A DNA stretch of 64,000 bases from Staphylococcus lutrae (GTDB lineage Bacteria > Bacillota > Bacilli > Staphylococcales > Staphylococcaceae): the NCBI RefSeq assembly GCF_002101335.1, contig NZ_CP020773.1, positions 62,001-126,000 of the forward strand, written 5' to 3'. The stretch's first letter is position 1. Every line of letters begins with the position of its first letter. Under the pieces are notes generated by a model, which was given only the letters and a program-made list of their open reading frames with translations, had not been told where the DNA came from and made no database searches. Of this stretch, positions 1-8,168 are shown piece after piece. The translations under genes and the position numbers were made by a program.

Positions 1-149
1 GGTTCTGCCTCATCCCACCCGACTAACGTATTATCTAGATCGGTTATAATACCGGTAATATTTAATGCTTTAAGTTTATCTAAATCAATTTCATAAATTG
101 AGTTCACATATTGATTTGGTAAAAATAATCGCTTGATGATCCCCATCAT
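1..149 (-). CDS. yqeG: YqeG family HAD phosphatase, N-terminal part
   Basis: Only the first ~49 codons are in the window; the gene continues past position 1. The visible N-terminus carries the HAD motif I DLDNTL (first Asp nucleophile), preceded by a short basic-hydrophobic segment, as in the YqeG family of HAD phosphatases. Family members sit at the head of the yqeG-yqeH-aroE-yhbY-nadD group in Firmicutes, which would lie to the left. Two in-frame ATGs (149 and 146) follow a GGAGG Shine-Dalgarno; 146 has the better spacing. The substrate is not known from sequence. Confidence 0.85.
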   Translation of the reverse strand, partial: MMGIIKRLFLPNQYVNSIYEIDLDKLKALNITGIITDLDNTLVGWDEAE

Positions 150-181
150 TTTCCTCCACTTTAAAAGACTTCATTCGTCAT

Positions 182-190
182 ATTATATCA
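182..190 (-). promoter_or_regulatory. Extended -10 promoter for yqeG
   Basis: On the minus strand TGATATAAT is a perfect extended -10 (TGnTATAAT) about 30 bases upstream of the yqeG start. No good -35 is seen at normal spacing, which is common with extended -10 promoters. It lies in the 69-base gap between mtnN and yqeG. Confidence 0.5.
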
Positions 191-218
191 TAAAGCTAAC
201 CGTTGGGCGTGTATTTCT

Positions 219-905
219 TTAAAGCACTTTGACCAGTTCGTTGACCATTTCACTTGATGACTTTGCAGCAATTTTTAAAAAGGCTTCAAACGTCATACCG
301 GCTTCCTTGTTTGCCAGATCGGATATGGCTCGTGTAATGATAAACGGCACACGGTATTGATAACATGTCTGTGCAATAGCAGTCGCTTCCATTTCGGTCG
401 CTAATGCATCAGGAAAATGGGCTAAAATCGCTTCACGTTGTTCATTCGTTCCTATGAAACTGTCCCCAGAAACAATGAGCCCGCTCTTGCCCGTTTGATC
501 GAGTTGTTCTAATAAATGCATGACTTTTTCAAACAAGACCGTATCAGCTTCAAATTGCGCAGGCATTCCTGGAATTTGTCCTTGTGCATAACCAAATGCG
601 CAGGCATCTACGTCATGATAGGCCACATGACGACTAACAACAACATCGCCTAACTCTAATTCTGGCTGTAATCCTCCCGCTGAACCTGTATTAATAATAC
701 AATCCGGTTCAAAACGATCGATGAGTAAACTCGTTGAAATTGCCGCATTCACTTTCCCGATACCGCTTTGTGTTAAAACGATTTCCTTGTCATTCAAATA
801 CCCTTTATAAAAAATGACATGCGCCACTTTAATTTCTTCTAACGCTGTCATTTGAGATTTTAAAATTTCAATTTCTTCCTCCATCGCACCGATGATTCCA
901 ATCAT
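219..905 (-). CDS. mtnN: 5'-methylthioadenosine/S-adenosylhomocysteine nucleosidase
   Basis: Cleaves adenine from methylthioadenosine and S-adenosylhomocysteine in the methionine salvage and activated-methyl cycles, in the cytosol. The 228-residue protein starts [11 protein letters not shown] and has the family signatures: the NTGSAGG phosphate/ribose loop, an METEAT-like purine-nucleoside phosphorylase segment (here [12 protein letters not shown]) and the catalytic Asp in TRAISDLA. The start at 905 is chosen because it follows AAGGAGG with normal spacing and gives the usual family length; an upstream in-frame ATG at 947 lacks a ribosome binding site. It is a single-gene unit between the pxp operon and yqeG. 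Confidence 0.95.
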   Translation of the reverse strand: MIGIIGAMEEEIEILKSQMTALEEIKVAHVIFYKGYLNDKEIVLTQSGIGKVNAAISTSLLIDRFEPDCIINTGSAGGLQPELELGDVVVSRHVAYHDVDACAFGYAQGQIPGMPAQFEADTVLFEKVMHLLEQLDQTGKSGLIVSGDSFIGTNEQREAILAHFPDALATEMEATAIAQTCYQYRVPFIITRAISDLANKEAGMTFEAFLKIAAKSSSEMVNELVKVL

Positions 906-1148
906 TGAATTGCCTCCTTCAAATTTCAAATCTATTTTACATATCAATTTATCGTTGTTATTTTATCATATTTAACAATAAGATAGCATTTTTATTAGAA
1001 TCTAGGCAGCGCGAAAAATACGATATTGATTTCGAGTTAACCAGATTTTATCACTGTTCATAATTTTCTCACGCGCATTACCGCTCTTCAAACTCAATGA
1101 TGTTTAAACCACATTTCTACTTTAGTATTTCATACCTATATAAAATGC

Positions 1149-1187
1149 ACCGTAAAAGTTAGGATTGTGGTATCCAACTTTTACGGT
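1149..1187 (-). terminator. Long hairpin ending the pxp operon
   Basis: A perfect 12-bp inverted repeat (ACCGTAAAAGTT at 1149-1160 and its complement at 1176-1187) is extended inward by GGAT/ATCC with one bulged A, leaving a 6-base loop. On the minus strand it is followed by a short T-rich stretch (GCATTTTATATAG), so it probably ends transcription of the operon that stops at 1258. The rest of the 352-base gap 906-1257 shows no coding region or RNA gene that I can support; its left end must hold the mtnN promoter, for which I see only weak TATGAT/TAAAAT candidates near 960-970. Confidence 0.55.
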
Positions 1188-1257
1188 ACATCGCATTCAT
1201 TCAGTTCTTCATCGTGAAGCGCGAATCAAATTGACATTCTATAGATGAACATCGTGA

Positions 1258-2496
1258 TTAATGACTCCACAAATCAGCAAGCCCTTGTAGAGAAAAGAAT
1301 CCAGTGAACATCGTCACCACAACTGCCACAATGCCAAACAATAACATCCATGTCGGGTGTTGATAGTCACCAACGATTCGCTTGTTTTTCGAAGCAATCA
1401 AAACCGTTCCCAAAATAATAGGGAGTATTAATCCATTGAGCGCACCTGCAATGATTAATAATTTAACTGGTCGCCCTATGAAAAGAAAAATAAGCGTTGA
1501 AACAACAATAAATGCAACGACAACATAATTATCATAGGTTTTTATTTTATTATGCAACGTTTTGATGAATGTTGTACTTGTATAAGCTGACCCAATGACA
1601 GATGACATCGCTGCAGCAAAAAGTACAATTCCGAAAATATTTTTACCGATTGGTCCAATCGCATGTTCGAAAACAGAAGCCGGTGGATTTTCAGGATTTA
1701 AGGTTACTCCCGTTACAACAACACCCAAGACTGCTAAAAAGAGCAGCGTTCTCATCACACCAGTCGTTAAAATTGCAGTAATTGCAGAACGATTGACAAA
1801 CGGCAAATAATTTTTACCTTTAATATCTGCATCCAAAATACGGTGTGCGCCTGCAAAAGTGATATATCCTCCAACTGTCCCCCCTACAAGTGTAATAATT
1901 GGAAGTACAAGTACTGCTGGATTTTCGGGTAAAATCGTATGTTTTGCTGCATCTAAATATGGCGGATGGGATTGAATCATCACATATCCAACAATCAAAA
2001 TCATCAAGACCCCTAAAATCATCGTAATAATATCCATCATTTTCCGACCATTTTTGGAAATAAAAACCAAAATTGCCACTACCGCTGTAATTGCAGCGCC
2101 TGTCCGAATATCCAATCCGAAAATAGCATTGAGTCCGAGACCTGCCCCGGCGATGTTTCCAATATTAAATGCAAGGCCCCCAAGTCCGATTAATATTGAG
2201 ATAAAAGTGCCGAGTCCTTTAATCACTTCATTCGCAATTTCTTGACCACGATAACCTGTGACGACGAGAATACGCCATATGTTAATTTGTGCACCAATAT
2301 CAATCAATATTGATAATAGGATCGCAAATGCAAAACTTGCTAAAAATTGTTCTGTAAAAACCGCTGTTTGTGTAAGAAATGCAGGACCAATAGCCGATGT
2401 AGCCATTAAAAATACCGATCCTAATAACAACCTTCGATGTGCTTTAGTAAAAACGAACTCACCTGGGCTTCCATTTTGATTCAAATCATTTTTCAT
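1258..2496 (-). CDS. NRAMP-superfamily membrane transporter lacking canonical metal-binding motifs
   Basis: A 412-residue integral membrane protein with about 11 hydrophobic segments and clear NRAMP-family architecture (GPAFL at 37-41 in the first membrane segment, GGTVGG near 205-210 in segment 6). The hallmark metal ligands are not there: where NRAMP proteins have DPGN, residues 48-51 read TEQF, and the MPH motif of segment 6 is replaced by residues around FAGAH (214-218). It is the last gene of the pxp/acc operon, 3 bases after pxpA, with its ribosome site AGGGGG inside the end of pxpA. It resembles B. subtilis YcsG, also encoded beside ycsF (pxpA). By inference it may import the operon's substrate, possibly 5-oxoproline, rather than a divalent metal. 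Confidence 0.85.
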   Translation of the reverse strand: MKNDLNQNGSPGEFVFTKAHRRLLLGSVFLMATSAIGPAFLTQTAVFTEQFLASFAFAILLSILIDIGAQINIWRILVVTGYRGQEIANEVIKGLGTFISILIGLGGLAFNIGNIAGAGLGLNAIFGLDIRTGAAITAVVAILVFISKNGRKMMDIITMILGVLMILIVGYVMIQSHPPYLDAAKHTILPENPAVLVLPIITLVGGTVGGYITFAGAHRILDADIKGKNYLPFVNRSAITAILTTGVMRTLLFLAVLGVVVTGVTLNPENPPASVFEHAIGPIGKNIFGIVLFAAAMSSVIGSAYTSTTFIKTLHNKIKTYDNYVVVAFIVVSTLIFLFIGRPVKLLIIAGALNGLILPIILGTVLIASKNKRIVGDYQHPTWMLLFGIVAVVVTMFTGFFSLQGLADLWSH

Positions 2497-2499
2497 TAA

Positions 2500-3258
2500 T
2501 TAACCCCCTAATTGTACGATATCGATATTCACCTCAGCTAAGCGCGAACGAATTTCTTTAACAAATTCTAACGCATGCGCGCCATCCCCATGAACACAGA
2601 TCGTATCTGCTTTAATTTCTATTATTTCTCCTGTAATCGCTTTAACCTTTCCATCTTTAACCATACGAATCACTTGTTCAATGGCCTCTTCCGTATCTTC
2701 AATGCTCGCACCAGCTTTTTTACGACTCACAAGCTGTCCGTCACGTTCATATCGACGGTCCGCAAACACTTCAGAAGCCACTTTAAGTCCTTGTGCTTTG
2801 CCAGCTTCTATCAAAACCGAATTGGATAATCCGACCAAATAGAGTTCTGGATCAATATGATATACAGCCGTAGCAATGGTATTTGCAACTTCTCGCTGCC
2901 TTACCGCGATTTGATATAACGCACCATGCGGTTTGACATGATTAAGTTTAATTTTATTGATGTCACAAAACGTTTTTATCGCACCGATTTGATAAATCAT
3001 CAAATTATAAATCTCTTCAAGTGACATATCCATTTGGCGACGTCCAAATCCTTGCTTATCTGGAAATCCAGGATGCGCGCCTACACTTACCCCACTTTTT
3101 TTAGCTAACCGAATCGTCTCTGCCATGACATTTTCATCACCTGCGTGGAAGCCACAAGCAATATTTGCAGAAGTAATTAATGGGATCACTTCACGATCAT
3201 TACCCATTTGATAGTGTCCAAAACTTTCACCTAAATCACAATTCAAATCAATTTGCAT
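2500..3258 (-). CDS. pxpA: 5-oxoprolinase subunit A (LamB/YcsF family)
   Basis: A 252-residue protein of the LamB/YcsF family, which with PxpB and PxpC forms the prokaryotic ATP-dependent 5-oxoprolinase that opens 5-oxo-L-proline to glutamate. It opens with the family signature [11 protein letters not shown] (residues 4-14), followed by [12 protein letters not shown] (about 29-40) and a KPHGALY motif near 109-115, the conserved polar residues of its polysaccharide-deacetylase-like barrel. It overlaps accC by 11 bases and begins behind AAAGGAGG. Position in the operon, full length and intact motifs suggest a working subunit. Confidence 0.93.
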   Translation of the reverse strand: MQIDLNCDLGESFGHYQMGNDREVIPLITSANIACGFHAGDENVMAETIRLAKKSGVSVGAHPGFPDKQGFGRRQMDMSLEEIYNLMIYQIGAIKTFCDINKIKLNHVKPHGALYQIAVRQREVANTIATAVYHIDPELYLVGLSNSVLIEAGKAQGLKVASEVFADRRYERDGQLVSRKKAGASIEDTEEAIEQVIRMVKDGKVKAITGEIIEIKADTICVHGDGAHALEFVKEIRSRLAEVNIDIVQLGG

Positions 3259-4621
3259 TTGTGTTTTCCTCCTTTATGATTGTGTGGCGGTCCAAAAATT
3301 TGATGTCAACGTCTTTAGCATCACCTTCAAAATATGGCGGATACGAGAGTACAGCATATAGAAAATCTGCAGTCGTTATAAATCCATCAATGACCAGCTC
3401 GTCTAAAGTGACTTTAAGTTTGTCAATGGCATGCGAACGATTTGCCCCTTTAACAATCACTTTGGCGACTAGTGAGTCATAATAAGAGGAAACAGTATAG
3501 CCACTGTACAGCAAAGAATCGACGCGAACATTAAAACCTTGAGGTAAATGTAAAGCTTTCACAGTCCCCGGCGTTGGACGGAAATTTTTTTGAGGATCCT
3601 CCGCATTGATTCTCGCCTCGATCACGTGACCATCAAACGTAATATCATCTTGTGTAAGTGACAGCGTACCATTTTGCATAAGTCGTAACTGTTCACAGAC
3701 GAGATCAATATTTGTACGCATTTCAGTTACAGTATGTTCCACTTGGATTCTCGTATTCATCTCAATAAAATAGTACGCATCATCTGTCACTAAAAATTCA
3801 ATCGTCCCAGCACTTCGATACTTTGCGGCTTTCGCCACTTTGACTGCATCATTACATATTTTTCTTCGCTTGTCTGAACTTAATGCGCTACATGGAGATT
3901 CTTCAATTAATTTTTGGTTTTTCCTTTGTACAGAACAATCTCGTTCACCGAGATGAATAAATCGATCTTGTCCATCACCAAGCACTTGAACCTCAACATG
4001 TTTTGCAACTGGGATAAAAGCTTCAACATAAATACGATCATCATTAAAGTACTTGTTACCTTCGCGCTTTGCTTCTTTAAAGGCGCGTTCGAGTTGTGAT
4101 TCTTCTTTTACAATTCGAATCCCTTTTCCGCCACCCCCACTGGCCGCTTTAATTACTAAAGGATAGCCAAGTATGTCTGCTAAAGATTTTATATCGTCAA
4201 CTGTTTCTACTGCAGATTTCGAACCTGGAATAATAGGAACGCCTGCCGCATCAACAGTTTGTCTTGCAGAAATTTTATCTCCCATGCATTGCATCGTCTC
4301 TTTTGTCGGACCAATAAAATAGAGGCCTTCATTTTCAACTTTTTCTGCAAACACCGGACTTTCTGATAAAAAGCCATAACCTGGATGAATCGCATTTGCA
4401 TGTGTCATCTCAGCTGCCGCTAAAATCTTTCGGATATTCAAATAACTATCTAACGGGTTTGCTTCGCCAATACAAACTGCATGGTCAGCCAATTTAACGT
4501 GTAAACTATTTTCATCACCAACTGCATAGATGGCTACAGACTCCATCTTCATTTCTCTTAGCGCTCGAATAATGCGCACAGCAATTTCTCCTCGATTTGC
4601 GACTAATACACGAAACATCAT
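3248..4621 (-). CDS. accC: Biotin carboxylase, operon-specific AccC paralogue
   Basis: ATP-grasp biotin carboxylase that charges the biotin of a carrier protein with bicarbonate. The 457 residues include HPGYGFLSE (79-87), the glycine-rich ATP loop SGGGGKG (161-167), HVEVQVLGD (208-216) and the [14 protein letters not shown] signature (287-300), so all main catalytic elements are present. Two consecutive ATGs (4621, 4618) follow GGGGAGG. Being between accB and pxpA and overlapping pxpA, it is unlikely to be the fatty-acid acetyl-CoA carboxylase subunit, which is normally encoded elsewhere with its own partner. The likely role is to carboxylate the adjacent biotin carrier for a PxpB/PxpC-linked reaction. 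Confidence 0.9.
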   Translation of the reverse strand: MMFRVLVANRGEIAVRIIRALREMKMESVAIYAVGDENSLHVKLADHAVCIGEANPLDSYLNIRKILAAAEMTHANAIHPGYGFLSESPVFAEKVENEGLYFIGPTKETMQCMGDKISARQTVDAAGVPIIPGSKSAVETVDDIKSLADILGYPLVIKAASGGGGKGIRIVKEESQLERAFKEAKREGNKYFNDDRIYVEAFIPVAKHVEVQVLGDGQDRFIHLGERDCSVQRKNQKLIEESPCSALSSDKRRKICNDAVKVAKAAKYRSAGTIEFLVTDDAYYFIEMNTRIQVEHTVTEMRTNIDLVCEQLRLMQNGTLSLTQDDITFDGHVIEARINAEDPQKNFRPTPGTVKALHLPQGFNVRVDSLLYSGYTVSSYYDSLVAKVIVKGANRSHAIDKLKVTLDELVIDGFITTADFLYAVLSYPPYFEGDAKDVDIKFLDRHTIIKEENTNAN

Positions 4622-4634
4622 CGTACCTCCCCTT

Positions 4635-5081
4635 TTACTTCAGTGTTAAAATAACTTGGTTATACTCAATATTTTCCCCGTGCTGAACCAAAATGTCTTG
4701 AACTTCACCTGATTCATCTGAAGTGACCTCATTCATCACTTTCATTGCTTCAATATAGCCAATGATATCCCCTTTTTTTACGCTATCGCCCACCTTGACA
4801 ACCGGCTTTGTTAACTCTTTCTCATCTTGCAAATAAAATGTTCCAATCATTTGTGAACGTATGGCCATACCGTCTTCTTCTTGTTGTGACTGATCCTCGT
4901 GTGCACCTGTTAAACGATTTTCATCTTTTTGGGTTCCAGTCGATAGGGTCGATATGTCTTCAGTTTGTTGTGTCGTTGTTAAATCTAATTCCAAATCTAT
5001 TTCTTCGTCACTGTATTTAAAATGCTTAACCCCATATTGTTTTAATAAATTTAATGTTTGCTCGATTTGTTTTAAGTCCAT
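4635..5081 (-). CDS. accB: Biotin carboxyl carrier protein, operon-specific AccB paralogue
   Basis: A 148-residue biotin carrier. It has an N-terminal helical segment (1-30), a flexible acidic/Gln-rich linker (about 35-75) and a C-terminal biotinyl domain with the attachment motif EAMKVM; Lys113 is the expected biotinylation site. It overlaps the end of pxpC by 10 bases and is followed 13 bases later by accC, so carrier and carboxylase are co-translated. In typical acetyl-CoA carboxylase loci accBC is not embedded in pxp genes, so this pair probably serves the PxpBC-type carboxyltransferase-like proteins. Biotinylation would rely on BirA encoded elsewhere. Confidence 0.9.
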   Translation of the reverse strand: MDLKQIEQTLNLLKQYGVKHFKYSDEEIDLELDLTTTQQTEDISTLSTGTQKDENRLTGAHEDQSQQEEDGMAIRSQMIGTFYLQDEKELTKPVVKVGDSVKKGDIIGYIEAMKVMNEVTSDESGEVQDILVQHGENIEYNQVILTLK

Positions 5082-6097
5082 GGTATATGCTCACCTTTCA
5101 ATACTGTTTTTATTTTCTGCTGTGTCGGTCTTATATTTGATAGTAATCGTTGAGGATACTGACAGATTTGTGCTTTTGCATCTTCAAGTTGCCTATTTTT
5201 ACGTGATAAAATTTCACTTGCCTCATTAAAAGTCACCCATTCAAACTTAATCTGTTCACCTGGTTGTCTTTGAACGATTTCTACAATATCAGATGCAATG
5301 ACTGTCGCGATTTTTGTGTAACCGCCAACCGTTTGGCGATCATTCAGCAAAATGATAGGATTCCCATCTTTAGGTACTTGTATACTGCCTAGAGCAACAG
5401 GTTCAGAAATAATATCAGCATCAGTGGCTGGTTGAATCGATGGTCCTTTCAAGCGATATCCCATTCTGTCCGAACTTTCAGAAATTATAAATTCCATCTG
5501 TTCAATTTCATGAATCGTGCGTCGTGAAAAAGATTCAAGTTGTGGTCCATCCATAATACGAATAGGTAAATCTCGAGATGGAGTAAAGCTTAAAAAATCG
5601 CTAGAGCGACCTATCAATTGATTGTCAATATACGTAGGCCTTGTAGTGATAATATCATTTGCCTTTAATGCACGGCCTTTAAAGCCGCCAATAGCTGTCC
5701 GCGTATGAGTGGCATAACTCCCCTCAAAAAGCGGAATATCAAGAGGTTCGGCAAAACCTAAATAGCCGCGCATCCCACAATGGGCAGGACCTATTTCTAA
5801 AACGTCATTTTTTTCAGCTCGAATGACAGTTTGATGGGGAATGTCTTGTCCGTTTAACGTTGCTGAAAAACAAGCGCCCGTTATAGCAAACAAATTTTGT
5901 TGTAAAAACTGGATTTGGGGTCCAATCATTGTAAATTCTATCGCGGGTTGCCCTTCAGTGTTTAATAACGTATTCAAAATCTCATAACTTGGTCGATCCA
6001 TTACACCTGCAGGAGAATAGCCTTCATATTGTCGACCCATTCGCCCCAAATCTTGAATCGTCGTGAACAAACCCGGTTTCATTATTTTAATACTCAT
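5072..6097 (-). CDS. pxpC: 5-oxoprolinase subunit C (KipA / biotin-dependent carboxyltransferase family)
   Basis: A 341-residue protein of the KipA/AHS2 family (allophanate-hydrolase subunit 2-like, homologous to the carboxyltransferase region of urea carboxylase). Visible family motifs are PGLFTTIQDLGR near the N-terminus (8-19), GVMD (about 31-34), AITGA (about 72-76), and near the C-terminal third RMGYRLKGP, followed by SEPVALGSIQVP and the conserved LNDRQTVGGYTKI. It overlaps pxpB by 11 bases and accB by 10, which indicates translational coupling. Known role: PxpB-PxpC acts with PxpA on 5-oxoproline; the homology to biotin-dependent carboxyltransferases fits the adjoining accBC. Confidence 0.92.
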   Translation of the reverse strand: MSIKIMKPGLFTTIQDLGRMGRQYEGYSPAGVMDRPSYEILNTLLNTEGQPAIEFTMIGPQIQFLQQNLFAITGACFSATLNGQDIPHQTVIRAEKNDVLEIGPAHCGMRGYLGFAEPLDIPLFEGSYATHTRTAIGGFKGRALKANDIITTRPTYIDNQLIGRSSDFLSFTPSRDLPIRIMDGPQLESFSRRTIHEIEQMEFIISESSDRMGYRLKGPSIQPATDADIISEPVALGSIQVPKDGNPIILLNDRQTVGGYTKIATVIASDIVEIVQRQPGEQIKFEWVTFNEASEILSRKNRQLEDAKAQICQYPQRLLSNIRPTQQKIKTVLKGEHIPWT

Positions 6098-6821
6098 CAG
6101 TCACCGTCACCCACTCATCATAGTCTAATTGATTTTTATGCACATAAGATTGAATATGCAAAAATGTTTCTTCATCTATAGAATAAAACTTAACTTTATC
6201 ACCCGGTTGATATAGAATTTTAGGATGACGTCTTGGATTGTAAATATCAATGGGTGTGCGTCCAATAATTTGCCAGCCACCAGGTGAATCGGATGGGTAC
6301 AATCCTGTTTGATTGTTGGCAATCCCAACCGAACCCGCATCTATTTTGATTCTAGGCTCTTCTTTTCTTGGTGTATGTAATTTGGGATTTAAACCGCCTA
6401 AAAAAGGAAACCCCGGCATAAAGCCAATCATATATATGAGATAAAATGTTTCAGTATGATATTGAATGACTTCATCAATCGTTAAGTCATGGTGTGCTGC
6501 GACAATGTCGATATCAGGCCCCCACTTCCCCCCGTAAATGACGGGAATGTTAACCACACGACTTTGTTTGTCATATAACTGTGCTTGTTTATTTCCGAAG
6601 TGCTCCAATTGAAGTGCTTGAATTAAAGTTTCATAATTTGTATGTAGGCCGTCGAAATAAACCATAATTGCACGATATGAGGGAACGACTTCTTTAATAT
6701 GTAAGTGCTGTTGTGTACGAAGATATGAAGCAACACGATTGACTTGATTATATACGTCTTCACTGATTTCTGCCTTGAAGTATATCATGAAAGCTTGTTC
6801 ACTGATTTGTCGAAAATTCAT
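6087..6821 (-). CDS. pxpB: 5-oxoprolinase subunit B (KipI / AHS1 family)
   Basis: A 244-residue protein of the KipI/AHS1 family. The signature blocks are GFMPGFPFLGGL in the middle of the protein, then PRIKIDAGSVGIA, QTGLYPSDSPGGW and IGRTP. In B. subtilis the homologue KipI inhibits the sporulation kinase KinA; in a Staphylococcus, which does not sporulate, the metabolic role as PxpB is the relevant one. The start at 6821 (MNFRQISEQAF) follows a strong GGGGGAGGG site, whereas a longer reading to 6869 would begin inside the promoter -10. First gene of the operon. Confidence 0.92.
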   Translation of the reverse strand: MNFRQISEQAFMIYFKAEISEDVYNQVNRVASYLRTQQHLHIKEVVPSYRAIMVYFDGLHTNYETLIQALQLEHFGNKQAQLYDKQSRVVNIPVIYGGKWGPDIDIVAAHHDLTIDEVIQYHTETFYLIYMIGFMPGFPFLGGLNPKLHTPRKEEPRIKIDAGSVGIANNQTGLYPSDSPGGWQIIGRTPIDIYNPRRHPKILYQPGDKVKFYSIDEETFLHIQSYVHKNQLDYDEWVTVTDEY

Positions 6822-6859
6822 AACCCTCCCCCTTTCTGAGAAAACCCTTACAAAAATTA

Positions 6860-6888
6860 ATTTTAACATTATAAATTATACTTGACAA
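6860..6888 (-). promoter_or_regulatory. Sigma-A promoter of the pxp/acc operon
   Basis: On the minus strand TTGTCA (6883-6888), a 17-base spacer and TAAAAT (6860-6865), about 40 bases upstream of the pxpB start. The match to the vegetative consensus is good. It lies just beyond the greA terminator, so the pxp operon is an independent unit. Confidence 0.7.
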
Positions 6889-6911
6889 TTAAGTATTGTT
6901 TTAAACATGAT

Positions 6912-6927
6912 ATGATTAATTAATCAT
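6912..6927. promoter_or_regulatory. 16-bp AT-rich palindrome upstream of pxp promoter
   Basis: ATGATTAATTAATCAT is a perfect 16-bp palindrome whose edge is 24 bases upstream of the pxp -35 box. Its place and symmetry suit a binding site for a dimeric regulator (activator position), but AT-rich palindromes also arise by chance. No regulator gene sits next to the operon in this window. Function is inferred only. Confidence 0.35.
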
Positions 6928-6973
6928 TTTGTTCGTTTATTGCAAAATCTATCTCAGTATACACATTATAAAA

Positions 6974-7025
6974 TGAAAAAACAGGCCCGGAAAATGAATT
7001 GACTTCATCATCTTTCAGGCCTGTT
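6974..7025 (-). terminator. Terminator after greA
   Basis: AACAGGCC at 6980-6987 pairs with GGCCTGTT at 7018-7025, with further pairing possible in the long loop; on the minus strand the hairpin is followed by six T residues. It ends the trmR-trhP1-trhP2-udk-greA unit 12 bases after the greA stop. Confidence 0.8.
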
Positions 7026-7036
7026 TCTTCGCAATA

Positions 7037-7513
7037 TTATTGTATGTCTGTAATTTTAACATTGATTTCTCCACCATTTGGTAGAGGGACACGTACTTCA
7101 TCATTTAATTGTTTACCAATCAGCGCTTGTGCCATTGGGGACTCATTCGAAATCTTCCCGTTAAAGGCATCAGATTCGGCTGATCCTACAATTTGGTATG
7201 ACTCTTCGTCATTCCCTGGTAGTTCAACAAATGTCACTGTTTTACCGATTTGAACAACATGGTTATCTCCTGTATCTTCAATAATGAGTGCATGACGCAA
7301 CATTGTTTCAATACGTTGAATATCTTGTTCAATAAACCCTTGCTCATCTTTGGCTGCATCATATTCTGAGTTCTCAGACAAGTCGCCAAAACTACGCGCA
7401 ACTTTTATTTTTTCTACGACTTCTGGTCGTTTTACTGTTTTTAATTCTTCTAATTCTTTTTCTAACTTTTCAAATCCTTCTTGCGTCATTGGATATTGTT
7501 TTTGGTTTTCCAT
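7037..7513 (-). CDS. greA: Transcription elongation factor GreA
   Basis: Rescues backtracked RNA polymerase by stimulating its transcript cleavage. 158 residues: an N-terminal antiparallel coiled coil (about 1-75) whose tip carries the acidic pair in [12 protein letters not shown], which reaches the polymerase active site, and a C-terminal FKBP-like domain with the conserved [14 protein letters not shown] segment. The start [13 protein letters not shown] at 7513 gives the usual staphylococcal length; an ATG three codons earlier lies too close to the AAGGA site. Last gene of the operon, 29 bases after udk, followed by a strong terminator. Confidence 0.96.
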   Translation of the reverse strand: MENQKQYPMTQEGFEKLEKELEELKTVKRPEVVEKIKVARSFGDLSENSEYDAAKDEQGFIEQDIQRIETMLRHALIIEDTGDNHVVQIGKTVTFVELPGNDEESYQIVGSAESDAFNGKISNESPMAQALIGKQLNDEVRVPLPNGGEINVKITDIQ

Positions 7514-7541
7514 TATTTTCATCTTCCTTTTTCACTTTAAT

Positions 7542-8165
7542 TTAATCTTTTTTACGAACAAGCGCTTGAATTTTTGTCGTCATGATATCAATCGCAACTT
7601 TATTAGAACCACCCTCTGGAATGATAATATCTGCATATTTTTTTGTCGGTTCTATAAATTGATTGTGCATGGGTCTCACAACAGAGAGATACTGATCAAT
7701 GACAGATTCCATTGTACGCCCACGTTCTTTTGTATCTCTGATCAGCCGACGTAAAATTCTTAGATCCGCGTCAGTATCAACAAAAATCTTAACATCCATC
7801 ATATCACGCAATTCTTTGTTTTCAAGCGCAAAGATACCCTCTACGATAATAACATCTTTAGGTTGAAATGCAATCGTTTTATCACTTCTCGTATGTTGTG
7901 TATAGTCATACGTTGGCACTTCTACACTTTCACCTAATTGCAAAGATTTAAGATTTTGGATTAATAAATCACTATCAAAAGCAAATGGGTGATCGTAATT
8001 CGTTTTTAAACGTTCTTCAAAAGTTAAATGAGACTGATCTTTATAATAGTAGTCTTGTTCGATAAGTGCGACACTGTGACCTTCTAAATTGTTCATAATT
8101 TCATTCGTGACAGATGTCTTCCCCGAACCAGAACCTCCAGCAATACCAATGATCGTTGTTGCCAT
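7542..8165 (-). CDS. udk: Uridine kinase
   Basis: Phosphorylates uridine and cytidine in pyrimidine salvage. 207 residues with Walker [10 protein letters not shown] (10-18), the conserved DYYYKD segment in the nucleoside site, the YDHPFAFD motif and a [11 protein letters not shown] region typical of uridine kinases. It follows trhP2 by 3 bases and precedes greA, the same order as in B. subtilis. The ATG at 8165 is preceded by AAAGGAAG. Confidence 0.96.
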   Translation of the reverse strand: MATTIIGIAGGSGSGKTSVTNEIMNNLEGHSVALIEQDYYYKDQSHLTFEERLKTNYDHPFAFDSDLLIQNLKSLQLGESVEVPTYDYTQHTRSDKTIAFQPKDVIIVEGIFALENKELRDMMDVKIFVDTDADLRILRRLIRDTKERGRTMESVIDQYLSVVRPMHNQFIEPTKKYADIIIPEGGSNKVAIDIMTTKIQALVRKKD

Positions 8166-8168
8166 ATA

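Noticed and set aside
3248..5081. accBC as the acetyl-CoA carboxylase subunits of fatty acid synthesis
   Set aside because: The genes overlap pxp genes on both sides, which implies a role with PxpBC; the fatty-acid pair is expected elsewhere.
5072..6821. Reading pxpB/pxpC as KipI/KipA sporulation regulators or as allophanate hydrolase
   Set aside because: A staphylococcus does not sporulate, the amidase domain of allophanate hydrolase is missing, and pxpA is in the same operon.
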